NCBI RefSeq assembly: GCF_900102075.1
Contig: NZ_FNAV01000015.1
Location: 62,001-126,000, forward strand
DNA length: 64,000 nt
Direction of reading: 5' to 3'
Source of the DNA: Salipiger thiooxidans
GTDB taxonomy: Bacteria; Pseudomonadota; Alphaproteobacteria; Rhodobacterales; Rhodobacteraceae
This document shows positions 17,307-26,277 of this stretch, piece after piece. The notes below the pieces were generated by a model. That model worked only from the letters and a program-made list of their open reading frames with translations, was not told where the DNA came from and ran no database searches. How positions within the stretch are numbered: the stretch's first letter is position 1; each line of letters opens with the position of its first letter. A program made the translations under genes and the position numbers.

Positions 17307-17331
17307 CGGGCAGCCGCATGACGGTTGCCCG
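17307..17331. other. Hairpin in intra-operon gap before the carboxyltransferase
   Basis: CGGGCAGCCG and CGGTTGCCCG pair with one G-U over a 5-base loop. No T-tract follows. It lies in the 99-base gap between the SDR stop and the carboxyltransferase start and could mark an RNA processing or attenuation point. Confidence 0.4.
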
Positions 17332-17354
17332 AACTGCAACAGGATATCCGACCC

Positions 17355-18953
17355 ATGGCGCGTCTCGAAACAACAGTACTGACCGCATCCGAAACCTATG
17401 CGCGCAACCACGCGGCGCAAAGCGAACGCGTCGAGACCCTGCGCGCGCGCATTGCCGCGGCGACGTCGGGCGGGCGCCCCGACATGGTCGACCGGCACCG
17501 CAAGCGCGGCAAACTTCTGGTCCGCGACCGGATCGACCTGCTGGTGGATCCGGGCACCGCGTTTCTGGAACTGTCGTCGCTGGCCGCCTATGGTCAATAC
17601 GGTGGCGAGGTCCCCGGATCGGGGATCGTGACCGGCATCGGCATCGTCCACGGTCTGCCTTGTATGGTGATCGCCAACGACGCCACCGTAAAGGGAGGCT
17701 CATTCTACCACGAGACCGTGCAGAAACACATCCGCGCCCAGGAAATCGCGGCGGAAAACCGGCTGCCCTGCCTGTATCTGGTGGATTGCGGCGGGGCCTA
17801 TTTGCCCGAACAGGACCGCGTCTTTCCCGACGCCCGCCATTTCGGCAATTCCTTTTATCGCCAGACCAACATGTCGGCCAGCGGGTTGCCGCAGATCTCG
17901 GCCGTGTTCGGTGGTTGCACGGCGGGCGGGGCCTATATCCCGGCGCTGTCGGACGAGGTCATCATGGTGCGCGGTAACGCGCGCATTCATCTCGGCGGGC
18001 CTTCCATCGTCAAGGTGGCGATCAACGAAGAGGTCGATGGTGAAACGCTGGGCGGGGCAGAGATGCATTCTCGTGTCTCGGGCGTTTCGGACCATCTGGC
18101 CGAGGACGAACACCATGCGCTGGCGCTGATGCGCGACATCGTGGCCGAGCTTGGCCAATCGCGCCCGATGCAGCCCGACACGCCCCGCGAAGCGCCCGCG
18201 CATGACCCGTCCGAACTGCTCGGTGTCATCAGTGCCGACCGCAAGGAACCCTATGACATGCGCGAGGTTCTGCTGCGCATGATCGACGCTGGCGAATTCC
18301 GCGAATTCAAGCCCGGCTGGGGCGAAACGCTGGTCTGCGGCACGGCGCGCATCCATGGTTATCGCGTCGGTATCCTGGCCAACAACGGCGCGCTTTTGTC
18401 CGAAAGCTCGCTTAAGGGCGCGCAATTTGTATCCATGTGCGACCAGCGGAACATCCCGCTTTTGTTCCTGCACAATATTTCCGGCTTCATGGTCGGGACG
18501 GAGGCCGAGCGCGGCGGCATCGCCAAGGACAGCGCCAAGCTGGTCTATGCGATGTCGGTGGCCAAGGTGCCGCGCCTGTCGGTCCTTCTGGGCGGATCTT
18601 ACGGGGCGGGCAATTACGGCATGTGCGGGCGCGGCTTTGGGCCGAACTTCCTCTTTGCCTGGCCCACAGCGGAACTGGCCACCATGTCCGCCGACATCGC
18701 CAGCAACGTGATGTTGGAACTGCGTCGCCAGAAGGGTGGCGAGCCTGAAAGGATGCAGGCCGATCTGGCGCAGATCGAGGCACAGGTGCGCGCCCAATAC
18801 GGCGAACAGTCCGATCCCTATTACGCCACATCGCGGTTGTGGGATGACGGGCTGATCGAACCGGGTCAGACCCGCGATATCCTCGGATTGTGTCTGGCGA
18901 TCGTCTGTTCGGTACCCGAAGCAGGGCGCCACACGCCCGTATTCAGAATGTGA
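17355..18953 (+). CDS. Methylcrotonyl/geranyl-CoA-type carboxylase carboxyltransferase (beta) subunit
   Basis: This 532-residue carboxyltransferase has the methylcrotonyl/geranyl-type segments KGGSFYHETVQKHIRAQEIA, LYLVDCGGAYLPEQDRVFPDARHFG, GGCTAGGAYIPALSDE and SYGAGNYGMCGRGFGPNF. The stretch RIHLGGPSIVKVAINEEVDGETLGGAEMH departs from the FLAGPPLVKAATGE form common in methylcrotonyl enzymes, leaving a longer isoprenoid acyl-CoA possible. ATG 17355 was chosen over a TTG at 17325 that falls in a hairpin. The nearest AGGA is 13 bases away, so translation may be weak. Its alpha subunit is at 19752 with a hydratase between them, as in atu and liu clusters. Confidence 0.85.
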   Translation: MARLETTVLTASETYARNHAAQSERVETLRARIAAATSGGRPDMVDRHRKRGKLLVRDRIDLLVDPGTAFLELSSLAAYGQYGGEVPGSGIVTGIGIVHGLPCMVIANDATVKGGSFYHETVQKHIRAQEIAAENRLPCLYLVDCGGAYLPEQDRVFPDARHFGNSFYRQTNMSASGLPQISAVFGGCTAGGAYIPALSDEVIMVRGNARIHLGGPSIVKVAINEEVDGETLGGAEMHSRVSGVSDHLAEDEHHALALMRDIVAELGQSRPMQPDTPREAPAHDPSELLGVISADRKEPYDMREVLLRMIDAGEFREFKPGWGETLVCGTARIHGYRVGILANNGALLSESSLKGAQFVSMCDQRNIPLLFLHNISGFMVGTEAERGGIAKDSAKLVYAMSVAKVPRLSVLLGGSYGAGNYGMCGRGFGPNFLFAWPTAELATMSADIASNVMLELRRQKGGEPERMQADLAQIEAQVRAQYGEQSDPYYATSRLWDDGLIEPGQTRDILGLCLAIVCSVPEAGRHTPVFRM

Positions 18954-18963
18954 GGCCAAAAAC

Positions 18964-19755
18964 ATGACGACCTATGAAACCATTCATGTCGAAACCGACG
19001 CGCGTGGGGTTGCCACGGTAACGCTCAACCGGCCGGACAAGCACAATGCCCTGAACGGTACGCTGATCGCCGAGCTTTACGCCGCAACCGGGACGCTGGC
19101 TGCCGATGACACGGTGCGCATCGTGGTTCTCACCGGCAACGGCAAGAGCTTCTGTGCAGGGGGGGATTTCAACTGGTTCTCGTCGAATATCGACAAATCC
19201 CGCGCCGAACGGGTCGACCAGAGCGCGACGCTGGCGCAATTGCTGCGCCGCCTCGATACCCTGCCCAAACCGCTGATCGGACGGATCAACGGTCCGGCCT
19301 ATGGCGGCGGCGTCGGCATGATTTCGGTCTGCGATTACACGATCGGCGCCGAAGGGTCGCGGTTTGGCCTGACAGAGGTCAAACTGGGCCTGTTGCCGGC
19401 CAATATCTCGCCCTATGTCGTGGCCCGCATCGGCAAGGTGCATTCGCGCGAAACCATGCTGTCGGGGGCGCTGTTCGACAGCGCGCGCGCCGAACGGATC
19501 GGACTGTTGACCGAGGTCGTCGCCGCTGATGATCTGGACGCGGCCATCGAAAATGTGGTGCACGATCACCTTCAGGCCGCGCCGGGGGCCGTGGCCGACA
19601 CCAAGGCGCTGATCGCCTATGTCGCGGCCCACGATCTGGAAACCAACATGATCTACACTGCCGACCGTCTGGCCGACGCTTGGGAGACCGAGGAAGGCAT
19701 CGAAGGCATCAACAGTTTCCTCAACAAGAGCATTCCTTCCTGGCGGGTGAAATGA
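18964..19755 (+). CDS. Methylglutaconyl/isohexenylglutaconyl-CoA hydratase-like crotonase (LiuC/AtuE type)
   Basis: This 263-residue crotonase has SFCAGGDFNWF (about 62-72), YGGGVGMISVCD, and Glu138 in FGLTEVKLGLLPANISPYV. The Glu144 position is Gly118. The block LTEVKLGLxPAxISPYV is characteristic of hydratases that act on the glutaconyl-CoA product of methylcrotonyl- or geranyl-CoA carboxylase. Sitting between the beta and alpha subunits of such a carboxylase, it should hydrate that product to a 3-hydroxy-3-methylglutaryl-type CoA. No HMG-CoA lyase gene is visible in the window, so the lyase is encoded elsewhere or replaced. The stop overlaps the next start by ATGA. Confidence 0.85.
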   Translation: MTTYETIHVETDARGVATVTLNRPDKHNALNGTLIAELYAATGTLAADDTVRIVVLTGNGKSFCAGGDFNWFSSNIDKSRAERVDQSATLAQLLRRLDTLPKPLIGRINGPAYGGGVGMISVCDYTIGAEGSRFGLTEVKLGLLPANISPYVVARIGKVHSRETMLSGALFDSARAERIGLLTEVVAADDLDAAIENVVHDHLQAAPGAVADTKALIAYVAAHDLETNMIYTADRLADAWETEEGIEGINSFLNKSIPSWRVK

Positions 19756-21755
19756 GCTTTACTCGCGTCCTGATCGCCAACCGGGGCGAAATCGCCCGGC
19801 GCATCCAGCGCGGGTGCCGCAAGCTGGGGCTGGAAACGGTGGCGGTCTTTTCCGAGGCCGACCGCGATGCGCCTTTCGTGGCCGAAGCCGATCACGCCGT
19901 CTGCATCGGCGGGGCGGCACCATCGGAAAGCTATCTGAATATCGCCACGATTCTGGACGCCGCCCGCGCGACCGGCGCGGGCGCGGTGCATCCCGGCTAT
20001 GGCTTTTTGTCCGAGAACGCCGGTTTCGCCTCTGCGGTCGAGGCGGCGGGTCTTGCGTTTATCGGGCCCGGACCGGGCGCGATTGCCATGATGGGATCGA
20101 AGATCGAGGCCAAGGCCGCCGCCGAGACCGCAGGTGTGCCCGTCCTGCCCGGCTACCGCGGCGCGGAGCAATCCGACGCGCGATTGTTGCAAGAGGCGCA
20201 GGCGCTTGGCACACCGTTTCTGGTCAAGGCCAGCGCGGGGGGCGGCGGGCGCGGCATGCGCCTTGTCACCGATCTGGCCGACGCGCCCGAGGCCATCGCT
20301 TCTGCCCGGGCCGAGGCGAAAGGCGCCTTTGGCGATGCGGCGGTTTTCCTCGAACGCTACGCGCCCCGCGCCCGCCATGTCGAGGTGCAGGTGCTGGGCG
20401 ACAGCTACGGCACGGTGCTGCATCTGGGGGACCGCGACTGTTCGCTTCAACGCAACCACCAGAAGCTGATCGAGGAGGCCCCCGCCGCCGATCTGCCCGA
20501 GGCGGTGCGCGATGACATGCTGTCGGCGGCGGTGCGGCTGGCGCAGTCCATCGGCTATCGTTCGGCGGGGACGGTGGAATACCTCTACGATCCGGCGCGC
20601 GGCGAATACTACTTTCTTGAGATGAACACCCGCCTGCAGGTGGAACATCCGGTGACCGAGGCCATCACCGGCATCGACCTGGTCGAATGGCAGTTGCGCA
20701 TCGCGCGGGGCGAGGCCCTGACGCTGGCGCAATCGGACGTGCGGTTCGACGGCCACGCCATTGAGGTGCGCATCGCCGCCGAGAACCCGGCCGAGAATTT
20801 CAGCCCCGAGACGGGCCGGATCACCCTGTGGGCTCCGCCCGCAGGCGTACGGTTGGACAGCGGTGTCGCGGCGGGGTCGGTCGTGGGGCACCACTACGAT
20901 TCCATGCTGGCCAAGCTGATCGTCCATGCGGCGGACCGCGCCGGGGCGATCCGCAGGGCCGTCGCCGCGATTGATACCTTCGCCGTTGGCGGCGTGGGGC
21001 TGAACCTGTCCTATCAGCGGGCGCTGTTGACCCATGCGGATTTCCAGGCGTTTCGCCATCACACCTCGGGACTGTCCGAAATGTTTCCGGGTGGCTGGTC
21101 ACAGCCCGCACCCGACGCCCGAGATACAGGTCTCGCCGCCATGGCGCTGCATATGCATCTTGCCCCGGCGGGCGGGTCGCCCTGGCAAAGCCTCGGGGCA
21201 TGGCGGATCACGGCCCCTGCGGGACGGTCTGGTGCTGCGTCCTATTGGGCCACATCCGGGGATGAGCCGATCCGCTTGTCCGGCACCCCCGCAGAGCTTG
21301 CCGCCCTGTTTCCGGACGGCCAGAGCATCACCGTCGAAAGCGCCGTCCTGACAGGCGGCCGCCTGAGCGGGCGCATCGACGGGGTCCCCTTCACGCGCAT
21401 CGCCCATGTCGAACGCGCCCGCGATCATTGGCGGGTGCATCTGCAGACCCCTGCGGGAATGACCGTGACAGACCTGCGCACTCTGGAAGATCAACACCTT
21501 GCCCGCGCCAGCGTCGGGGCAAGCGGCGCTGACCTGCTGACGGCCCCGATGCCGGGCGCCGTTGCCGAGGTGCGCGTCGCGCTTGGCGACCGGGTCGCCG
21601 CCGGCGACACGCTCGTGGTGCTCGAAGCCATGAAACTGCTGCAAAGCCTGCCCGCGCCGGTCGCGGGTGTGGTGACGGAAATCTATTGTGCGCCGGGCGA
21701 TACGGTCGCCGGACACGCCCCACTCGTCAAACTTGACCCGGAGGAAACGACATGA
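19752..21755 (+). CDS. Acyl-CoA carboxylase alpha subunit: biotin carboxylase fused to biotin carrier
   Basis: This 667-residue fused subunit has ANRGEIARRIQRG at the start, ATP loop SAGGGGRGM at about 161-169, EMNTRLQVEHPVTE near 300, a BT-like middle part, and the biotinyl domain with VVLEAMKLLQSL (lysine about 628). It partners the beta subunit at 17355 to make a methylcrotonyl/geranyl-type carboxylase, with ATP, bicarbonate and biotin. Its length matches family alpha subunits. Start ATG 19752 overlaps the hydratase stop by 4 bases and its own stop overlaps the dehydrogenase start by 4, so the three proteins are translationally coupled. Confidence 0.9.
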   Translation: MSFTRVLIANRGEIARRIQRGCRKLGLETVAVFSEADRDAPFVAEADHAVCIGGAAPSESYLNIATILDAARATGAGAVHPGYGFLSENAGFASAVEAAGLAFIGPGPGAIAMMGSKIEAKAAAETAGVPVLPGYRGAEQSDARLLQEAQALGTPFLVKASAGGGGRGMRLVTDLADAPEAIASARAEAKGAFGDAAVFLERYAPRARHVEVQVLGDSYGTVLHLGDRDCSLQRNHQKLIEEAPAADLPEAVRDDMLSAAVRLAQSIGYRSAGTVEYLYDPARGEYYFLEMNTRLQVEHPVTEAITGIDLVEWQLRIARGEALTLAQSDVRFDGHAIEVRIAAENPAENFSPETGRITLWAPPAGVRLDSGVAAGSVVGHHYDSMLAKLIVHAADRAGAIRRAVAAIDTFAVGGVGLNLSYQRALLTHADFQAFRHHTSGLSEMFPGGWSQPAPDARDTGLAAMALHMHLAPAGGSPWQSLGAWRITAPAGRSGAASYWATSGDEPIRLSGTPAELAALFPDGQSITVESAVLTGGRLSGRIDGVPFTRIAHVERARDHWRVHLQTPAGMTVTDLRTLEDQHLARASVGASGADLLTAPMPGAVAEVRVALGDRVAAGDTLVVLEAMKLLQSLPAPVAGVVTEIYCAPGDTVAGHAPLVKLDPEETT

Positions 21756-22918
21756 CCAGACAGGACACCATCACCGCGGCCGCCGGCCCGTTCAATGAAG
21801 ACCTCGACATGATCCGCGACCAGCTGCGCCGGTTCATCCAAACCGAGGTGACGGCCAAGGCCGACGCATGGGAAGAGGAGGGCATGGTGCCCCGCGACGT
21901 GCTGCGCCGGATGGGCGAACTGGGCGTTCTGGGCATGCGCTATGACGAGGAATACGGCGGCGCGGGGCTGGATGTGATGTCCAGCGTGGTTCTGGCGGAA
22001 GAGGTCGGGCGGTCCACCTTTGGCGGTTTCGCGGCCACGGTGCTGGTGCATACCGACATGGCCTCGCCGCATCTTGAAAACGCCGGCACCTCGGAACAGA
22101 AGGCGCGCTGGATGCCTTCGATCACCTCGGGCAAAAAGATCGCCGCCGTCGCGGTGACCGAACCCGGCGCCGGGTCGGACGTGGCGGGCATGCGGACCCG
22201 CGCGGTGAAGGACGGGTCGGACTGGGTGCTGAACGGCACCAAGATGTTCATCACCAACGGGGTGCATGGCGATATCTTCTTCGTCGGGGCCAAGACCGAC
22301 CCCGATGCCAAGGGGTCGCGCGGGATCACCATGTTCGCGATCGAAAAGGGCACGCCGGGTTTCTCGGTCGGACGCGCGCTGAACAAGACCGGCTGGCTGT
22401 GTTCGGACACGGCCGAGTTGATTTTCGAGGATGTCCGAGTCCCGGCCGGCGACGTGCTGGGTGAGGTCAACAAAGGCTTTTATTCGGTGATGAAGAACTT
22501 CCAGAACGAACGCATCGTGCTGGGCGCGATGGCCTGCGCCGAGGCGCAGACCGCGCTGGACATGACCCTGGACTACGTCAGGCAGCGCAAGGCATTCGGC
22601 GGTGTGCTCTGGGACAAGCAAGCGATCCGCCAGCGGCTGGCCGACTGTCAGACCCGAATCGAGGCAGGTCGCCAGCTTGTCTATCATGCGGCCAGGCAGG
22701 ACGCCGCGGGCCGCGACTGCGTGAAAGAGGTCTCGATGGTCAAGGCCTATTGCGGCGAGCTGGTGAACTCTGTGCTTTACGACTGTGTGCAGTTCCACGG
22801 CGGCATGGGTTACATGCGCGAAACGCCCGTTGAACGCATGTCGCGCGATGCCCGCGTGCAGGCCATTGGCGGCGGGGCGAGCGAGGTCATGCTGGAAGAA
22901 GTCGCCAAGCGCATGTGA
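21752..22918 (+). CDS. Acyl-CoA dehydrogenase, citronellyl-CoA dehydrogenase (AtuD)-like
   Basis: This 388-residue flavoprotein has AVTEPGAGSDVAGM (about 135-147), LNGTKMFITNG, and the likely catalytic base Glu253 in KNFQNERIVLGAM. The C-terminal loop GGGASEVMLEEV has no base at the short-chain position. The NFQNER form with a long-chain-type active site is what I associate with AtuD and related enzymes that oxidise citronellyl-CoA to geranyl-CoA. It closes the operon of the second carboxylase, so it could make that enzyme's substrate. ATGA overlap with the alpha subunit. Confidence 0.8.
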   Translation: MTRQDTITAAAGPFNEDLDMIRDQLRRFIQTEVTAKADAWEEEGMVPRDVLRRMGELGVLGMRYDEEYGGAGLDVMSSVVLAEEVGRSTFGGFAATVLVHTDMASPHLENAGTSEQKARWMPSITSGKKIAAVAVTEPGAGSDVAGMRTRAVKDGSDWVLNGTKMFITNGVHGDIFFVGAKTDPDAKGSRGITMFAIEKGTPGFSVGRALNKTGWLCSDTAELIFEDVRVPAGDVLGEVNKGFYSVMKNFQNERIVLGAMACAEAQTALDMTLDYVRQRKAFGGVLWDKQAIRQRLADCQTRIEAGRQLVYHAARQDAAGRDCVKEVSMVKAYCGELVNSVLYDCVQFHGGMGYMRETPVERMSRDARVQAIGGGASEVMLEEVAKRM

Positions 22919-22967
22919 GCCATCGCTCAAGGAAAATCAAGGATCTGCTGACACGAGGACCAACGTC

Positions 22968-23534
22968 ATGAACATCGAAACCACCCGGCGCCAGCCAGTC
23001 GCAAGATTGTCCCGAGAGTTCTTTGTAATACTCATCGGGACAGCTCTTCTGACACTCTCGGCGAAAGTCGCGGTGCCTTTCTACCCGGTCCCGATGTCGA
23101 CCCAGACGCTGGTGGTTCTGAGCCTTGGGCTTTTTCTGGGACCGGTACGCAGTGGTCTTGTCGTCACTGCGTACCTTCTGCAAGGCATGTTTGGCCTTCC
23201 GGTGTTCGCGGGCACGCCACCCGCACCGGCAGGGCTGGCCTACATCATGGGTCCTACCGGCGGTTTCCTGATTGGATTCGTGCTCGCAGCGGGCGCGGCA
23301 GGCTGGGTGGTTCAAATGCTGGGAAGGGTTGGGCCAGCACTTTGCGCCACTGTCGCTGTGCTTTTCGGGTCGATACTCATGTATGGCACCGGCCTGCTCT
23401 GGTTGGGGGGTTTTGTCGGGTATGGCCAGGATTTGCTGAGCGCAGGTCTCTACCCGTTCCTGCTCGCGGACCTCACGAAGGCGGCGATTGCGGTGCTGCT
23501 GTTCACGGGGTTCCGCAATCGCTGTGCCATGTGA
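22968..23534 (+). CDS. bioY: Biotin transporter BioY
   Basis: This 188-residue hydrophobic protein has about six membrane segments and the BioY signature FYPVPMSTQTLVVLSLG, GMFGLPVFAGTPPAPAGLAYIMGPTGGFLIGF. BioY imports biotin, alone or with the energy-coupling BioM/BioN, which are not adjacent here. Placed 49 bases after genes for two biotin-dependent carboxylases, it probably supplies their cofactor when the pathway is switched on. ATG 22968 was selected for GAGGAC 8 bases upstream. No BioR-type box was found in the short upstream gap, so it is probably read from the catabolic operon. Confidence 0.9.
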   Translation: MNIETTRRQPVARLSREFFVILIGTALLTLSAKVAVPFYPVPMSTQTLVVLSLGLFLGPVRSGLVVTAYLLQGMFGLPVFAGTPPAPAGLAYIMGPTGGFLIGFVLAAGAAGWVVQMLGRVGPALCATVAVLFGSILMYGTGLLWLGGFVGYGQDLLSAGLYPFLLADLTKAAIAVLLFTGFRNRCAM

Positions 23535-23759
23535 CGACCGGACGCTTGGCTTCCATTTTCCAGTTGCCGGCTTGACCGGCGCCGGATCCCGTCTTGGGGT
23601 GACTGTAACGATGCCGAAACCAAAGGCAGAGAGACACATCTTGTTGTTTCGCCGGATGCACCGTCGTTCAGCGGAATTTATTTCACGTCTTGCGGCCAAG
23701 GGGGCGATGTCCTTTCCTCGGGCCGCAGGGCGTTGGCTGACAAACGGTGGCGATAACCA

Positions 23760-24593
23760 ATGACAAAGAGCAGCATGTTTTTCGCAGAGCCGGAACCTCC
23801 CCGTGCGCAATGCGTGCAGGTGGCCGAGGGCATCCAGAGGATTGTCGCGAACAATCCTGGAAAGATGACCTACCATGGGACGAACACCTACCTCGTCGAC
23901 ACATCCGAGGGTCGGTATGTTATCGACCCCGGTCCGGTGGAAGACAGCGGTCACCTCGACGCGATTATCCGGAATCTGGGAACCAGCCCAACCGGGATTC
24001 TCGTCACGCATCACCATTCCGATCACTTTGGCGCGGCCCCGGTCTTGCGCGAAAAGACAGGTCTGCCGGTGTATGTCTCGCGGGTTTTTCCGGACGACGC
24101 GTTTCAACCTGACGGAGTCCTGGAGGACGCAGAGATGATCGCTGATCTCACTGTCCTGCACACACCGGGCCATGCGAGCGATCACCTCTGCTTCGCGCGC
24201 CGGGACGGGGTTCTGTTCAGCGGCGACCATATAATGAGTTGGAACAGTTCGATCGTGAGCCCGCCCGACGGCAACATGCACGACTACTGTGCCCAGCTTC
24301 AGCGATTGATCGCGCGTGACGACAAGATTTACCTGCCGGGTCACGGTCCGGTTCTGCGGAATCCGCAACCCTATGCCAAACGGCTGCTCGCCAATCGGGA
24401 GCGTCGGGAAGCGGAGATTCTCGCGCACCTTGCGAACACCTCGGATACGGTGAAAAACATTGCCGCTTCTGTCTACAGGAAATCCGATCCGCATATTGCA
24501 ATGGCCGCAGAACGAAATGTTGCAGCGCATCTTGAGAAGCTTCTCTCGGAATCGCAGGTGGTGCAGGATGGAACGTACTGGAGACGAAATTAA
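23760..24593 (+). CDS. Metallo-beta-lactamase-fold hydrolase, LACTB2-like
   Basis: This 277-residue protein has the metal-binding THHHSDHFGAAP motif at about 83-93, HTPGHASDHLCF, SGDHIM and LPGHGP, the full set of a zinc hydrolase of the LACTB2/glyoxalase-II group. A C-terminal winged-helix-like part (AEILAHLANTSDTVKNIAASVY) is common in this group. Substrates in the family range from RNA to thioesters. Next to acyl-CoA genes a thioesterase role is tempting but unproved. A 225-base gap separates it from bioY. No clear signal was seen there. It is the last catabolic-island gene before an AT-rich strip and the plasmid-like block. Confidence 0.75.
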   Translation: MTKSSMFFAEPEPPRAQCVQVAEGIQRIVANNPGKMTYHGTNTYLVDTSEGRYVIDPGPVEDSGHLDAIIRNLGTSPTGILVTHHHSDHFGAAPVLREKTGLPVYVSRVFPDDAFQPDGVLEDAEMIADLTVLHTPGHASDHLCFARRDGVLFSGDHIMSWNSSIVSPPDGNMHDYCAQLQRLIARDDKIYLPGHGPVLRNPQPYAKRLLANRERREAEILAHLANTSDTVKNIAASVYRKSDPHIAMAAERNVAAHLEKLLSESQVVQDGTYWRRN

Positions 24594-24643
24594 CATAAAA
24601 CGGATTATCGGATTTTTTATAAATTGTTGTTTTCATGCAATTT

Positions 24644-25756
24644 TTATTCACTCCAGTCGAGTTTCAACCAGTATCGCGTGTGCCTCCGCTCGCCGGTTCG
24701 AGCGAGCACGCCCTTCTCGACCAGATCCTGCAGATCGCGGGTCGCGGTCGCGCGTGAGGTTCCGGTGATCTTGAGGTAGTTGTCGGCGCTGAGGCCGCCT
24801 TTGAAACCGCCAGGGCCTTCCCGCAACATTCGAGCGATGGCCTTGGCCTGGCGTTCGTTCAAGTGGTCTCTGTGACGATCGTAGAAGTGTGCCTTGCTGA
24901 TGAAGAAGCCGACGCGGTCGAGTGTTGCCTGTTGGGCTTTCAAGACAACTTCCGCGAACCAGACGAGCCAATCGGTCACATCGAGCGTTTTTTGATGCTG
25001 CTCGAGCTGGTCGTAGTATGCCTTGCGCTGCTTCTCGATGGTGAAGGCGAGCGAGATGAGGGTCGGCTGGCCAATATTCTGCGCCAGCGACTTTTCAGCG
25101 AGGGCGCGACCCAAGCGTCCGTTGCCGTCTTCGAATGGGTGGATGCTCTCGAAATAGAGGTGGCTTAGCCCTGCGCGCGTCAGCGCTGGAAGCGGCTCTG
25201 CTCCCCCCGGCCCGGTCTTGTTGTACCAATCCGCGTATCGCTCCATCTCAGGCATGACCCGCTCCGAGGGCGGCGCTTCGAAATGGATCGTGGGCCGGTC
25301 AAGGCGGCCGGAAACGATTTGCATCGCCTCGGCGTGTTGTCGGTAGGCCCCGATGGTTTCCAACCGACTGTCATGGGACAGGAGCATTCGATGCCAGCGG
25401 TACAGCGTCTCATGGGTCAGCGGCTCTGCAAAACTGGAATAGACGTCGACCATCATTTCCGCGACGCCCTGTTCGCGCGGTTTGGCAGGGTAGCTGTCCG
25501 GATCGAGGCCCAGATGGCGGCGCAACGAAGACTGGACACTGAGCCGGTCGAGGATTTCACCCTCGATGGCGCTCGTCTGCATTGCTTCCTCGCTGAGCAG
25601 TTCGATGCGGAGTTGCTCGCGCTCCGGCTGGCTGACATGATGGACCGCGCCGAGGATTTCTCCGGACGACAGCAGGAACGTCTGCTCAAACGGCTCCAGC
25701 GCGGAGGCGTCATACCGGAAATCCGGCCAATCAGGCAGCGTCCAGTTCCAAGCCAT
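24644..25756 (-). CDS. Fic-domain protein with N-terminal inhibitory motif and C-terminal winged helix
   Basis: This 370-residue protein has the Fic active-site motif HPFEDGNGRLGR at 206-217, intact for AMP transfer (adenylylation) to a hydroxyl group of a target protein. Residues 61-67 (TSAIEGE) match the inhibitory motif placed N-terminal to the Fic fold, so no separate antitoxin is needed. The last 70 residues (AIARMLREGPGGFKGG ... RTGERRHTRYWLKL) look like a winged-helix DNA-binding domain, suggesting self-control. It starts directly at a perfect inverted repeat that holds its ribosome binding site. Convergent with the hydrolase gene across about 50 AT-rich bases. Target unknown. Confidence 0.85.
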   Translation of the reverse strand: MAWNWTLPDWPDFRYDASALEPFEQTFLLSSGEILGAVHHVSQPEREQLRIELLSEEAMQTSAIEGEILDRLSVQSSLRRHLGLDPDSYPAKPREQGVAEMMVDVYSSFAEPLTHETLYRWHRMLLSHDSRLETIGAYRQHAEAMQIVSGRLDRPTIHFEAPPSERVMPEMERYADWYNKTGPGGAEPLPALTRAGLSHLYFESIHPFEDGNGRLGRALAEKSLAQNIGQPTLISLAFTIEKQRKAYYDQLEQHQKTLDVTDWLVWFAEVVLKAQQATLDRVGFFISKAHFYDRHRDHLNERQAKAIARMLREGPGGFKGGLSADNYLKITGTSRATATRDLQDLVEKGVLARTGERRHTRYWLKLDWSE

Positions 25757-25783
25757 GAGTTATAGATATCCTTTCTATAACTC
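25757..25783 (-). promoter_or_regulatory. Inverted repeat abutting the fic start codon and enclosing its ribosome binding site
   Basis: GAGTTATAGA and TCTATAACTC are perfect 10-base arms with a 7-base centre. The second arm ends immediately before the fic ATG. In the transcript the centre reads AAGGATA, so the Shine-Dalgarno lies in a hairpin loop. It may be an operator for the Fic winged helix or an RNA switch. Confidence 0.65.
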
Positions 25784-25876
25784 ACAGATAGATCACTTTT
25801 GAGGCATAGAAGTCAACTCTATCGCTCAAAGGACCTGCGGGATGGGATGACCCACAAACCGACGCGAGGCCTTGAG

Positions 25877-26116
25877 CTAGGCCTTTTCAAGGTGCGTCAG
25901 ATCTTGCTGACGCGGTCTGGGGGTCTTCGGATCGACTGGGTTCTGTTCCGTCGCTTGAATGAATGGTTCATAGCGAACGTCCGCCATGGCGCCGTCGAAC
26001 CAGGCAGGCTGCACGTCGCCATTGTTCCATTGGTACAGGTAGCCAACCAGATTTTCAGATGTCTTGCAGAGGATGCGCATGATCGGTTCGCCAGTCAGGC
26101 GGGGCTTCGTGTTCAT
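25877..26116 (-). CDS. Small hypothetical protein of the plasmid-like block
   Basis: This 79-residue protein has no family I can name. AGGAGGAA lies 8 bases before the ATG, the strongest ribosome binding site in the area, which supports a real gene over the opposite-strand frame. It includes MRILCKTSENLVGYLYQWNNGD and PAWFDG, a compact N-terminal half, followed by a charged tail rich in Pro, Arg and Gln. It lies between fic and the partition genes, all read leftward. Function unknown. Confidence 0.6.
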   Translation of the reverse strand: MNTKPRLTGEPIMRILCKTSENLVGYLYQWNNGDVQPAWFDGAMADVRYEPFIQATEQNPVDPKTPRPRQQDLTHLEKA

Positions 26117-26277
26117 AATGCGTTCCTCCTAAATGGACCTCGTAACTCGTCACCACTGAGGTCTGAAAATCTATATGACGCTCAATAGCGCCACGTTTTC
26201 CGCAACTGCAAGGCGAGCTTCTGCCGTTGGGCGAAAATCCACCGGCGAAATGCAAGTTATCTTTTCAGATAGATCTC

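Noticed and set aside
25757-25783. Possible BioR box (TTATMKATAA) in the fic repeat
   Set aside because: TTATAGATAT is close to the consensus but the pattern is a longer perfect palindrome fitted to the fic start, and no biotin gene is adjacent.
25799-26188. Rightward frame opposite the small hypothetical gene next to fic
   Set aside because: The leftward frame has AGGAGGAA at ideal distance before its ATG. The rightward one has no ribosome binding site.
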